A DNA stretch of 64,000 bases from Halolamina salifodinae (GTDB lineage: Archaea; Halobacteriota; Halobacteria; Halobacteriales; Haloferacaceae). Where the stretch lies: the NCBI RefSeq assembly GCF_017874235.1, contig NZ_JAGGLC010000005.1:1-64000 (forward strand), written 5' to 3'. Position 1 is the stretch's first letter, and each line of letters starts with the position of its first letter. The translations under genes and the position numbers were made by a program. The notes under the pieces are model-generated. The model was not told the DNA's origin and made no database searches. It saw only the letters and a list, made by a program, of their open reading frames with translations. Shown one piece after another: positions 7,885 to 14,987 of the stretch.

Positions 7885-8313
7885 ATGGAACGCGCAACTG
7901 ACCTCCTGATCGTCCGACGGCTCCGGGATGCCGACCGACTGCTGGAGGTCGGCATCGGTGATCGAACCGGCGTCGCTGCCGGCCTCGCTGCTGCCGGCGC
8001 GGACGTACGTGCGACCGACGTGGTCGAGATTTCGGTCCCCGAAGGCGTCCAGTTCCGCGTCGAGGACGTGACGACCGTCGACGACCCCGACGCGTTCCAC
8101 CAGGTGGACACGATCTACGCGCTCAACTGTCCGCCGGACCTCCACCGACCGATCCGGGACCTGGCCGAGCGCGTGGGTGCGACGTTCTGTTTCACGACCC
8201 TGGGGTTCGACGAGCCAGCGATCCCCGTCCGCCGCGAGTCGCTGCTGGAGGGAGACATTAGAACGACGTTCTACACCGCAGAACCCGTACGGAACCGGGA
8301 AAGGAGCCGGTAG
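7885..8313 (+). CDS. UPF0146 family protein
   Basis: Archaeal UPF0146 protein of 142 residues with a Rossmann-like core. LLEVGIGDRTGVAAGLAAAGADVRATDV resembles the S-adenosylmethionine-binding loop of methyltransferases, followed by IYALNCPPDLHRPI. No activity is established for the family. The 3' end overlaps the end of the convergent HExxH protein gene by 43 bases (8271-8313). Confidence 0.85.
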   Translation: MERATDLLIVRRLRDADRLLEVGIGDRTGVAAGLAAAGADVRATDVVEISVPEGVQFRVEDVTTVDDPDAFHQVDTIYALNCPPDLHRPIRDLAERVGATFCFTTLGFDEPAIPVRRESLLEGDIRTTFYTAEPVRNRERSR

Positions 8314-9683
8314 CAGCCCCGCAGGAGCACCCACCCTATCACCACGAAGGCACCCAGCGCGGTGAGCAGCCCCGAAAGCTCCGCGAGCGGGATCCCGTCC
8401 AAGCCATCGTTCGTCCCGGAGAACCGCTGCTCCGCGCCAGGGGTCCCCGTCGACGCCGACGACCCCGCAGCGTCGTCCAGCCCTGCCGAGCTACCGGCAT
8501 GCTCCTGGAGCCACGTCGCCGTCGCCTCGTTGCTGGCGGCGGTGACGGCCGCATGGAGCCTCTCGGAGTCGATTCGCTTGCTCGCCGAGAGGGCTGCCAA
8601 CACCGTCGATACCGAGCGCTCGCCGTCGGTCGCTCGACGGATGCGCTCATCGAGATGTGCGATCACCGCTGCCCCCTTGCGGTAGGCGACGCTGGCGCCG
8701 CCCCACGTCTCACGGTCCGCGAGCACGGCGTCTGGCTGGGTCACCCGTGCGGTGAGCACCCCGACGGTATCTTCGGGGCCGGCGACGCGGTAGGCGACGT
8801 ACTCGGCGCTCGCTTCGCCCAGCCACCGGGTTCGGTCGGTCGTCCTGAGCGCAAGCGCAGTGTGGCCGAACTCGTGGGCGACGGTACGCTTGCCCGCGTC
8901 GGCCCGGACCCAGAGATCGGTGCTGCTGGCCGCACCGCCGGCCCGAACCGCCCGTGGGAGGACGAACGCCGTCACTGGCCCGTCGGGGTCGCTGCCGACC
9001 ACGCCATAGCTCTGGTCGGCCAGCGAGAGCGCTCGGTCGACGCCGACGGCGAAACGAGCCCGCTCGGGGAGGATCAGGCGCACGTCGCCGGATTCGTGGA
9101 CACGGTGGGCGCCGATGAAGACGAACCGCTTGCCGACGCTGACGTTCGCCTCGTCGGCAGCGGCGCCCGGCCCGAACCGCTGGTCGAGGATACGGCCGTC
9201 CTCCCGCCACGAGAGGTGGAACCGCGGCGAAGGAGCGAACGCCCAGCCCTCGCCCGCCTGGAACGGGCCGTTCTGGCCGATTTTGCCCAGGGGCGTCTGG
9301 CGGGAGTTGCTCAGGTCGATGGCGGCGACGAGCGTTCCCTGCTCGCGGCCCTCGCGGAGGCGGTAGCTCCCGTCTACCTTCCGGAAGCCGTCGCTCTCGG
9401 AGACTGTCAACAGCCCGAACGCACTGTCGAGGCGGACGTCTTCGGCGGCGTCGGCGGCGTCGACGCTCGCCCGGAACCGAACCGTCTCGCTGTCGCGTTC
9501 AACGGCGACCGAAAGCGACGCTGCCCCGTTCGTGGTCGTGGGCGAAGTGGCGTCGGCGCCGCCTGACGCGACGGCCGCGCTGACACCCCCAGCAGGCGCT
9601 GAAACGCCAGCGAGCAGCACGCAGAAGACCAACACGGCGGTTGCCGCCCGCCTGCCCGGGGCGGGGCGTATGCCCGAAGTCAC
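8271..9683 (-). CDS. Secreted, membrane-anchored HExxH metallopeptidase-like protein
   Basis: A 470-residue protein with an N-terminal signal segment (about 12-37) and a C-terminal membrane span (about 437-458), so the body should be outside the cell. HEFGH (His270, Glu271, His274) followed by WLGEASAEY (Glu290, Glu294) is the arrangement of a gluzincin-type zinc peptidase. About 90 residues before the anchor are low-complexity Ser/Gly/Thr. The N-terminal half looks beta-rich. I cannot assign a peptidase family. It starts at GTG 9681-9683, with CTTATC about 24-29 bases upstream supporting a leaderless start. Confidence 0.75.
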   Translation of the reverse strand: MTSGIRPAPGRRAATAVLVFCVLLAGVSAPAGGVSAAVASGGADATSPTTTNGAASLSVAVERDSETVRFRASVDAADAAEDVRLDSAFGLLTVSESDGFRKVDGSYRLREGREQGTLVAAIDLSNSRQTPLGKIGQNGPFQAGEGWAFAPSPRFHLSWREDGRILDQRFGPGAAADEANVSVGKRFVFIGAHRVHESGDVRLILPERARFAVGVDRALSLADQSYGVVGSDPDGPVTAFVLPRAVRAGGAASSTDLWVRADAGKRTVAHEFGHTALALRTTDRTRWLGEASAEYVAYRVAGPEDTVGVLTARVTQPDAVLADRETWGGASVAYRKGAAVIAHLDERIRRATDGERSVSTVLAALSASKRIDSERLHAAVTAASNEATATWLQEHAGSSAGLDDAAGSSASTGTPGAEQRFSGTNDGLDGIPLAELSGLLTALGAFVVIGWVLLRGCYRLLSRFRTGSAV

Positions 9684-9816
9684 GATTTATGCTTCCCCTA
9701 GCCGAGGATAAGCCTGATGAGCCAGTTATTAACTTTGAGAGTTGTCGGCCGTGGTGGCGCTCCGGCGGCCGTCGCGAGCCGCAAACGCCTTTCACCCCGG
9801 TCCCGGAGAGCCGGGT

Positions 9817-10692
9817 ATGCACGCGGACGCGGTCGTCCTCGACGTCGACGGGGTGCTCGTCGACGTGGCCGACTCCTACCGGCGGGCGATCATCGAGACG
9901 GTCGAGCGACGCCACGGCGGGACAATCGAGCGCGCGACGATCCAGCGCTTCAAGGACGCCGGCGGCTTCAACAACGACTGGGAACTCACCGACGCGGCGG
10001 CGCTGTTCGTGCTCGCCCGGGAGGCGGGCTACGCCGGCGATACTGCGGAGTTCACCGACGCCATCGCCGCCCACGAGGAGAGCGGGCTCGCGGGCGGCCG
10101 TGCAGTCCTGCGCGAGGCGGCCGAGCGCGACGGCTTCGATGCCGATGCCATCGAGGCCGAGTGGGACCCGGAGGGCGTCAGGGAGACGTTCCAGGCGCTC
10201 TACCTCGGCGCCGATCTCTACCGCGAGATCGAGGGCGGCGAGCCACCGTTCGACGCGCCGGGCTACATCCACGACGAGCCAGTGATCCTCGAACCCAGTA
10301 CGGTCGAGGCGCTCCAGTCCCGCTTCTCGGTGGGTGTGCTCACTGGGCGGCCCGAGGCGGAGGCCGAGATCGCGCTGGAGCGGGCGGGGCTCTCGGTTCC
10401 CGAGGACCACCGCTTCACGATGGACGACTGGGACGAGGGCAAACCCCACCCGCACGCGCTGGTCACGCTGGCCGAGCGCTTCGGGGCCGAGTCGGCCGCG
10501 TTCGTCGGCGACACGCTGGACGACGTGCGGACCGCCGTGAACGCCGCCGAGGCGGACGACTCGCGGACGTACCACGGCGTCGGCGTCCTCACGGGCGGCC
10601 TCACGGGCGAATCCGGGCGCCGGAAGTACGAGGCCGAGGGCGCCGCGGCGGTGGTGGACTCCGTGAACGACCTGCCGCCCCTGCTGGACTGA
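9817..10692 (+). CDS. HAD superfamily hydrolase (TIGR01548-type)
   Basis: A 291-residue HAD-IA phosphatase-like protein. Motif I is [30 protein letters not shown] fits motif II, and [14 protein letters not shown] supplies the acidic motif IV. The long insert after motif I ([16 protein letters not shown]) is characteristic of the haloarchaeal/cyanobacterial TIGR01548 group. The substrate is unknown. The ATG at 9817 fits the family start ([12 protein letters not shown]). Confidence 0.85.
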   Translation: MHADAVVLDVDGVLVDVADSYRRAIIETVERRHGGTIERATIQRFKDAGGFNNDWELTDAAALFVLAREAGYAGDTAEFTDAIAAHEESGLAGGRAVLREAAERDGFDADAIEAEWDPEGVRETFQALYLGADLYREIEGGEPPFDAPGYIHDEPVILEPSTVEALQSRFSVGVLTGRPEAEAEIALERAGLSVPEDHRFTMDDWDEGKPHPHALVTLAERFGAESAAFVGDTLDDVRTAVNAAEADDSRTYHGVGVLTGGLTGESGRRKYEAEGAAAVVDSVNDLPPLLD

Positions 10693-10749
10693 CGGCGGCG
10701 CGCTGTTGGTGACGGAACGCTTACCACCGAACCGGACGGACGCGTAGCC

Positions 10750-11418
10750 ATGGATATCGCGCTGCTGGGCGGCACCGGCGACATCGGCGAGGGGCTGGCC
10801 CTCCGGTTCGCCTACCACACGACCCACGACGTACTGATCGGCTCCCGGGACGCCGGGAAGGCCGAGACCAAAGCCGAGGAGTACGAAGTCGAACTCGACT
10901 CCCGCGGCGTCGAGACGACCGTCGAGGGTGGCACCAACGCCGACATGGCGGCGCTCGCGAACGTGGTCGTCGTCGCCGTCCCGCCGTACTACGTCGACGA
11001 CACCATCGAGGCCGTCGCCGACGAACTCGACGAGGGCGACATCGTCGTCTCGCCCGCGACGGGGATGGACCGCGACGAGGACGGCTTCCACTACTCGCCC
11101 CCGCCCGCCGGCAGCGTCACCGAACACGCCGCCAGCGCGGTGCCCGACCGCGTCGAACTGGTCGGCGCGTTCCACAACCTCGCGGCCGGGCGGCTGGCGA
11201 ACTTAGACGCGCCGCTGGACATCGACACGTTCGTCGTCGGCGAGGACGCCGACGCCAAATCCATCGTGACCGACCTCGCGGAGGGCATCGACGACCTGCG
11301 GGCACTCGACGCCGGCGGCCTCGCGAACGCCGCCGAGGTGGAGTCGTTGACGCCGCTGCTGGTCAACGTCGCGATGCACAACGAGGGGCTGCACGATCTG
11401 GGGCTGGAGCTGAAGTAG
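10750..11418 (+). CDS. npdG: NADPH-dependent F420 reductase
   Basis: Transfers hydride between NADPH and coenzyme F420. The 222-residue protein starts with the dinucleotide-binding loop LLGGTGDIGEGLALRFA, has IGSRD for NADP phosphate recognition, and continues with VVVAVPPYYVDD and VGAFHNLAA, all typical of the family. It lies 57 bases after the HAD gene in the same direction. The presence of F420 chemistry supports an archaeal host. Confidence 0.9.
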   Translation: MDIALLGGTGDIGEGLALRFAYHTTHDVLIGSRDAGKAETKAEEYEVELDSRGVETTVEGGTNADMAALANVVVVAVPPYYVDDTIEAVADELDEGDIVVSPATGMDRDEDGFHYSPPPAGSVTEHAASAVPDRVELVGAFHNLAAGRLANLDAPLDIDTFVVGEDADAKSIVTDLAEGIDDLRALDAGGLANAAEVESLTPLLVNVAMHNEGLHDLGLELK

Positions 11419-11500
11419 TCGGGGGTAGCGGGATTCTCGGCTGGTGATTCGTCTGGAAGGGAGATCAGCAAGTACAGACGAACTACTGACTGACGTAATG

Positions 11501-11506
11501 CTTATT
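11501..11506 (+). promoter_or_regulatory. TATA-like box of the antitoxin gene
   Basis: CTTATT lies 24 bases before the ATG at 11530 but only 9 bases before the ATG at 11515. With leaderless transcription, 11530 is therefore the better start for the antitoxin. Confidence 0.45.
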
Positions 11507-11529
11507 CGTACACAATGTCAACACAAAGT

Positions 11530-11817
11530 ATGGCAGAAGCGGAGTCTCCCCCTGATAAGACGACGGTGAATATCCGGATGACAGAGATGTTCCTCGAAGA
11601 TGTCGATGCGACGTGGGAGGAACAGGGGTTCAACAGTCGAAGCGAATTCATCCGATTTGTGCTTCGGGACGCACTCAAACATCCCGAATTCAACCGTGCG
11701 GATCTGAAGGCGATGCTCACCAGTGAAGCCGAAATTCGAGAAGGCCGCACCCACAGTAGCGACGATGTGAAGGCTGACTACGGGCTCGAGACGCCGGCAC
11801 GCGACAGCGATGAGTGA
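11530..11817 (+). CDS. Ribbon-helix-helix antitoxin (ParD/CopG-like)
   Basis: A 95-residue antitoxin of a type II module. TTVNIRMTEMFLEDVDATWEEQGFNSRSEFIRFVLRDAL (about residues 11-49) is a ribbon-helix-helix domain: a beta strand followed by two helices with SRSEFIR at the helix turn. The acidic, probably disordered tail would bind the toxin. An ATG at 11515 gives five more residues (MSTQS), but the TATA spacing favours 11530. The toxin gene overlaps by 8 bases. Autorepression through the RHH domain is typical but not shown here. Confidence 0.85.
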   Translation: MAEAESPPDKTTVNIRMTEMFLEDVDATWEEQGFNSRSEFIRFVLRDALKHPEFNRADLKAMLTSEAEIREGRTHSSDDVKADYGLETPARDSDE

Positions 11818-12091
11818 GTGGGACTGGGAACTCACTGACACCGCACGGCGTGATTTTGACGGCCTCGACGAGCACGCACGTGACCGTATCGCCAGCAAAC
11901 TCAACGAAATTGTGACCGACGAATGGCGAGATCCGCCTGATCATCTCGAACCGCTGCAGGGGACACCTCACCAAAAGCTTCGTGTTGGGCCGTTCCGACT
12001 CGGATGTCGTACCGACCGAACCGAGCACGTCCTCTACGTCCTACGGATCCGAAAACGCGGTGGCGATGCGTATCGCAGTGACGACGATTGA
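11810..12091 (+). CDS. ParE/RelE-family toxin
   Basis: A 93-residue protein of the ParE/RelE fold. WELTDTARRDFDGLDEHARDRIASKL matches the two N-terminal helices. LQGTPHQKLRVGPFRLGCRTDRTEHVLYVLRIRKRGGDAYR matches the four-strand sheet with basic residues at the active face. RelE-like mRNA cleavage and ParE-like gyrase inhibition cannot be told apart here. The start codon overlaps the antitoxin stop region by 8 bases, implying translational coupling. Confidence 0.85.
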   Translation: MSEWDWELTDTARRDFDGLDEHARDRIASKLNEIVTDEWRDPPDHLEPLQGTPHQKLRVGPFRLGCRTDRTEHVLYVLRIRKRGGDAYRSDDD

Positions 12092-12339
12092 TGATACAGA
12101 CGAACCTCTTTTCGCCTCGGGTGCGCTTCGCGCACCGCTCGACGAAAACCCGTTCATGCCAAAAAGCCGGTCTCGCTACGCTCGACCGGGGAATCGCGCT
12201 CACTACCGGGTCCTTCGGACCCCTCGTTCGCGCGAACGCTCGTGGTTACTGCACATACCTACTTACTGCACATACCTACTTACCGGCTGTTTCACTACAG
12301 CCCGTTTCGTACGAATAGGGGTCAAGAGGGCCGAACAGT
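12092..12339. repeat. Gene-free stretch with hairpins and a 17-bp tandem repeat
   Basis: There is no credible gene between the toxin and hisE. The stretch contains perfect short hairpins with tiny loops: 12120-12136 (7-bp stem GGTGCGC, TTC loop), 12208-12222 (6-bp stem GGGTCC, TTC loop) and 12225-12238 (6-bp stem CGTTCG, 2-base loop). A 17-bp unit TTACTGCACATACCTAC is present twice in tandem at 12246-12262 and 12263-12279. Open frames crossing the region are of the arginine/proline-rich shadow type. Confidence 0.6.
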
Positions 12340-12657
12340 CTAAAACCGCGACTCCAGCTCCTCCCGCAGGTCGTCGGGATCCATCTCCTTCATCGAGAGC
12401 AGGACGAGCAGGTGGTAGATGAAGTCGGCGCTCTCGGCGGCCAGTTCCTCGTGGTCGTCGTCTTTCGCCGCGAGGATCAGTTCCGTCGACTCCTCGCCGA
12501 GTTTCTCCAGTACTGCGTTCTCGCCTTTCTCGTGGGTGAACAGCGAGGCCGTGTAGCTGTCCTCGGGCAGGTCCCGTTTCCGGTCCTCGATGGTCTCGAA
12601 CAGGTCGTCGACGACCGACTCGAAATCGGCGTCCTCGACCGAATCACCGTCGCTCAC
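12340..12657 (-). CDS. hisE: Phosphoribosyl-ATP pyrophosphatase
   Basis: Second step of histidine biosynthesis: hydrolyses PR-ATP to PR-AMP. The 105-residue stand-alone HisE has the all-alpha MazG-like fold with metal-binding acidic residues in KLGEESTELILAAKDDD and ELAAESADFIYHLLVLL. Its ATG overlaps the TGA of pdxT by 4 bases (12654-12657), so the two form a coupled operon. Confidence 0.93.
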   Translation of the reverse strand: MSDGDSVEDADFESVVDDLFETIEDRKRDLPEDSYTASLFTHEKGENAVLEKLGEESTELILAAKDDDHEELAAESADFIYHLLVLLSMKEMDPDDLREELESRF

Positions 12658-13334
12658 TGGCCGCTCACCTCCACGGTGTCGAAAAAGGCCAGATCGTGGA
12701 TCCGGGAGTCCGACGTGAGTTCGGGGTGGAACGAGGTGCCGACAACGGGACCCTGCCGGACCGCGACGGGGTCGCCGTCCCAGCGCGCGAGCACCTCGAC
12801 TGACTCGCCGTCGTTGACCGGCGTGCCCTCACCGTCGCCGGTGCTCGCGGGTTGTTCCTCCCCACTCGCTTCCGGGGCGCTCCGCGCCTCGCCCACCTCG
12901 TCGATCAGGGGCGCGCGGATGAACACCGCCGGGAACGGCGAGTCGAGGCCGCTCACGTCGAGTGGCGCCTCGAAGGAGTCCTTCTGCCGGCCGAACGCGT
13001 TGCGGTCGACGGTCACGTCCAGCAGATCCAGTGTCTCCACGCGTTCGTCTTTCGCGTCGGTGGCGGCGACGATGAGGCCGGCACACGTCGCGAGCACGGG
13101 CTTGCCCGCGGCGACGTGGTCGCGGATCTCCTCGTCGATCCCCTCACGCCGGAGCAGTCGGGAGATGGCCGTCGACTCGCCGCCGGGCATGAGGAGCACG
13201 TCGCAGTCGGGCACGGTGCCGGACTGCCGGATCTCGACCACGTCGGCCGCCTCGCCGTGGGCGCGTGCGGCGCGCTCGATGGCGGCGGCGTGTTCGCTCA
13301 CGTCGCCCTGGACCGCGATGACGCCTGCTTGCAT
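12654..13334 (-). CDS. pdxT: Pyridoxal 5'-phosphate synthase glutaminase subunit
   Basis: Class I glutamine amidotransferase that feeds ammonia to PdxS in PLP synthesis. The 226-residue protein starts MQAGVIAVQGDVSEHA. It contains the PGGEST oxyanion motif, the catalytic Cys in LATCAGLIV and the HPE of the triad in SFHPELTSD. An acidic/Gly/Ser-rich insert of about 25 residues (near APEASGEEQPASTGDGEGTP) before the last strands is longer than in most homologues and is probably a halophilic surface loop. pdxS is not in the window. The gene is translationally coupled to hisE. Confidence 0.92.
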   Translation of the reverse strand: MQAGVIAVQGDVSEHAAAIERAARAHGEAADVVEIRQSGTVPDCDVLLMPGGESTAISRLLRREGIDEEIRDHVAAGKPVLATCAGLIVAATDAKDERVETLDLLDVTVDRNAFGRQKDSFEAPLDVSGLDSPFPAVFIRAPLIDEVGEARSAPEASGEEQPASTGDGEGTPVNDGESVEVLARWDGDPVAVRQGPVVGTSFHPELTSDSRIHDLAFFDTVEVSGQ

Positions 13335-13382
13335 GGCTGTCGGTGGGCGGGCGGCGCGCAAAAAGGGTGCGTTCGGCCCGGC

Positions 13383-13538
13383 TCAGAGCGCCCGGAGCAC
13401 GAGGACGACGACGCCGAACAGCATCCCCGCGGCGACGACGGTGCGGGGGTCCAGTCGGATGGCGTTGCGGTCCTCGGCGTCGAAGTAGCGGACCAGCCCC
13501 GCGCTGGACATCAGTCCGCCGCTGTCGCTTCCGCTCAT
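13383..13538 (-). CDS. secG: Preprotein translocase subunit Sec61-beta
   Basis: A 51-residue tail-anchored subunit of the archaeal SecYE-beta translocon. [35 protein letters not shown] is the conserved cytoplasmic part, followed by a single C-terminal membrane segment (about 33-49). The start at 13536-13538 is preceded by a TTTAGG-like box about 27 bases upstream. The gene is divergent from the thioredoxin gene. Confidence 0.92.
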   Translation of the reverse strand: MSGSDSGGLMSSAGLVRYFDAEDRNAIRLDPRTVVAAGMLFGVVVLVLRAL

Positions 13539-13678
13539 ACTGCTAAATCGCTCGGTCAACGGCCTAAACCTTCCGGAAGCGAAGCGGGGGAGTAGCGGGC
13601 GTCTCGACGCGGTACTGCGTCGCCGACGAACACGTGGGAAACCCTTATGCGCGGTCATGGCCAATTTCGAACCACGCT

Positions 13679-13942
13679 ATGACCGTTCGACTCAAGGACT
13701 TCTACGCCGACTGGTGTGGCCCGTGTAAGACCCAGGACCCGATCCTCGAAGAGCTCGAATCGGAGTACGAGGACGTGGTCTTCGAGAAGATCGACGTGGA
13801 TCAGGACCAGGAGACCGCCAACGAGTACTCGGTCCGCTCGCTGCCGACGCTGGTGATCGAGAACGACGACGGCGTCGTCGAGCGCTTCGTCGGCGTCACC
13901 CAGCGCGACCAGCTCGAGGACGCGCTGAACCAGGCCGCGTAA
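13679..13942 (+). CDS. Thioredoxin
   Basis: An 87-residue minimal thioredoxin with the redox motif WCGPC (near residues 11-15), the cis-proline region SLPTLV and a C-terminal helix. It should reduce protein disulfides in the cytoplasm. CTTATG at 13644-13649, 30 bases upstream, supports the leaderless ATG at 13679 over the longer frame from 13634. Confidence 0.9.
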   Translation: MTVRLKDFYADWCGPCKTQDPILEELESEYEDVVFEKIDVDQDQETANEYSVRSLPTLVIENDDGVVERFVGVTQRDQLEDALNQAA

Positions 13943-14045
13943 TCCGGCAGCGCCACTTCCCCCGTTTTCACCGACCGACCAGCCGTGGCGCCCGCGGCCA
14001 GCGGCGCGCTCGGCCCGAGGAGGCCGATGGTTTCGCCTCGCAAGC

Positions 14046-14052
14046 GTTAAAC
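14046..14052 (+). promoter_or_regulatory. TATA-like box of rpl40e
   Basis: GTTAAAC lies 24-30 bases before the ATG at 14076, giving a leaderless transcript. Confidence 0.45.
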
Positions 14053-14075
14053 GCCCGCCGACAGAACTCGCACGT

Positions 14076-14225
14076 ATGGCCAAGTCCGACGAAGCGGCGA
14101 AACGCATCCTCGACAAGCAGATCTGCATGCGCTGTAACGCCCGCAACTCCCCGCGCGCCGAGGAATGCCGGAAGTGCGGCTACGGGAACCTCCGCCCGAA
14201 GGCGAAAGAGCCCCGCTCGGCCTGA
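14076..14225 (+). CDS. rpl40e: 50S ribosomal protein L40e
   Basis: A 49-residue zinc-ribbon ribosomal protein translated from this segment. [20 protein letters not shown] is followed by a second cysteine pair in [17 protein letters not shown]. The CxxC...CxxC spacing and basic ends match archaeal/eukaryotic L40, without the ubiquitin fusion of eukaryotes. It lies just downstream of the thioredoxin gene. Confidence 0.93.
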   Translation: MAKSDEAAKRILDKQICMRCNARNSPRAEECRKCGYGNLRPKAKEPRSA

Positions 14226-14273
14226 CACTCCCCGCTTTTCCCGTTCTCCACCCGCTCCAGCGGCGCCGCCGCG

Positions 14274-14897
14274 CTACGCCTCGGGGTACTTCGGCTCCCG
14301 GCGCTCGGCCCGCTCGAGCGCTCGCTCGATCACGTCCCGCACCGTCTCCCCCTCGGTCGCCTCGAAGGTGTCGCCGTGGCCGGCGTAGAGCCCCTCCACG
14401 GTGTCCGGGAGCCGATCCAGAATCGTCCGCAGGCTCTCGATCAGTCGCTCGCGATCCCCCGCAGCGTGATCCGTCCGGCCGAAGCTCCCGTTCTCGAACG
14501 CGCCGTCGTTGTACACCACCACGTCGCCGCTGAACAGCGTCGTCTCGCCGACGAACGCGACGTGGTCGTCGGCGTGGCCGGGCGTGTAGACGACCTCGTG
14601 AACCTCGTCGCCGATCTGGACCTCGTCGCCGTCCTCGATTTCGTGGGTCCGGTGCGGGTGGTCGTCGTAGGCGAACAGGTCCGCATCGAACGCGTCGAGC
14701 ACGGCATCCAGTTGCTCGACGTGGTCGCCGTGCTGGTGGGTCAGCACCACGCGGTCCACGTCGTCGACGTGCTCCCGGATCTCGTCGACGACACCGGGCA
14801 TCGCGCCGGCGTCGACCAGCGTGGTGACCTCGCCGTCGACGAGGTAAGCGTTGCAGGTGAACTGGTCGGCGTCGGCAGTGACGTTGATCGGTTCCAT
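14274..14897 (-). CDS. Metallo-beta-lactamase fold hydrolase (glyoxalase II-like)
   Basis: A 207-residue MBL-fold enzyme. The metal motif is LTHQHGDHVEQ, with downstream metal ligands in TPGHADDHV, LFSGDVVV and YAGHGD. The overall layout is that of small glyoxalase II-like hydrolases. The substrate is unknown. The ATG at 14895-14897 gives MEPINVTADADQFTCNAYLVDG. Confidence 0.82.
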   Translation of the reverse strand: MEPINVTADADQFTCNAYLVDGEVTTLVDAGAMPGVVDEIREHVDDVDRVVLTHQHGDHVEQLDAVLDAFDADLFAYDDHPHRTHEIEDGDEVQIGDEVHEVVYTPGHADDHVAFVGETTLFSGDVVVYNDGAFENGSFGRTDHAAGDRERLIESLRTILDRLPDTVEGLYAGHGDTFEATEGETVRDVIERALERAERREPKYPEA

Positions 14898-14987
14898 ACC
14901 TGGGCTTCGGGCGGCCGGAGTAAAACGGCGGCGTCGACGGCGGACAGCGACCGACTGCCGTCGGCGCGTCAGCGGTGGCCTGCCGAC

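Noticed and set aside
12092-12318. Additional small genes after the toxin
   Set aside because: The open frames run through hairpins and the tandem repeat, and their products look like shadow translations.
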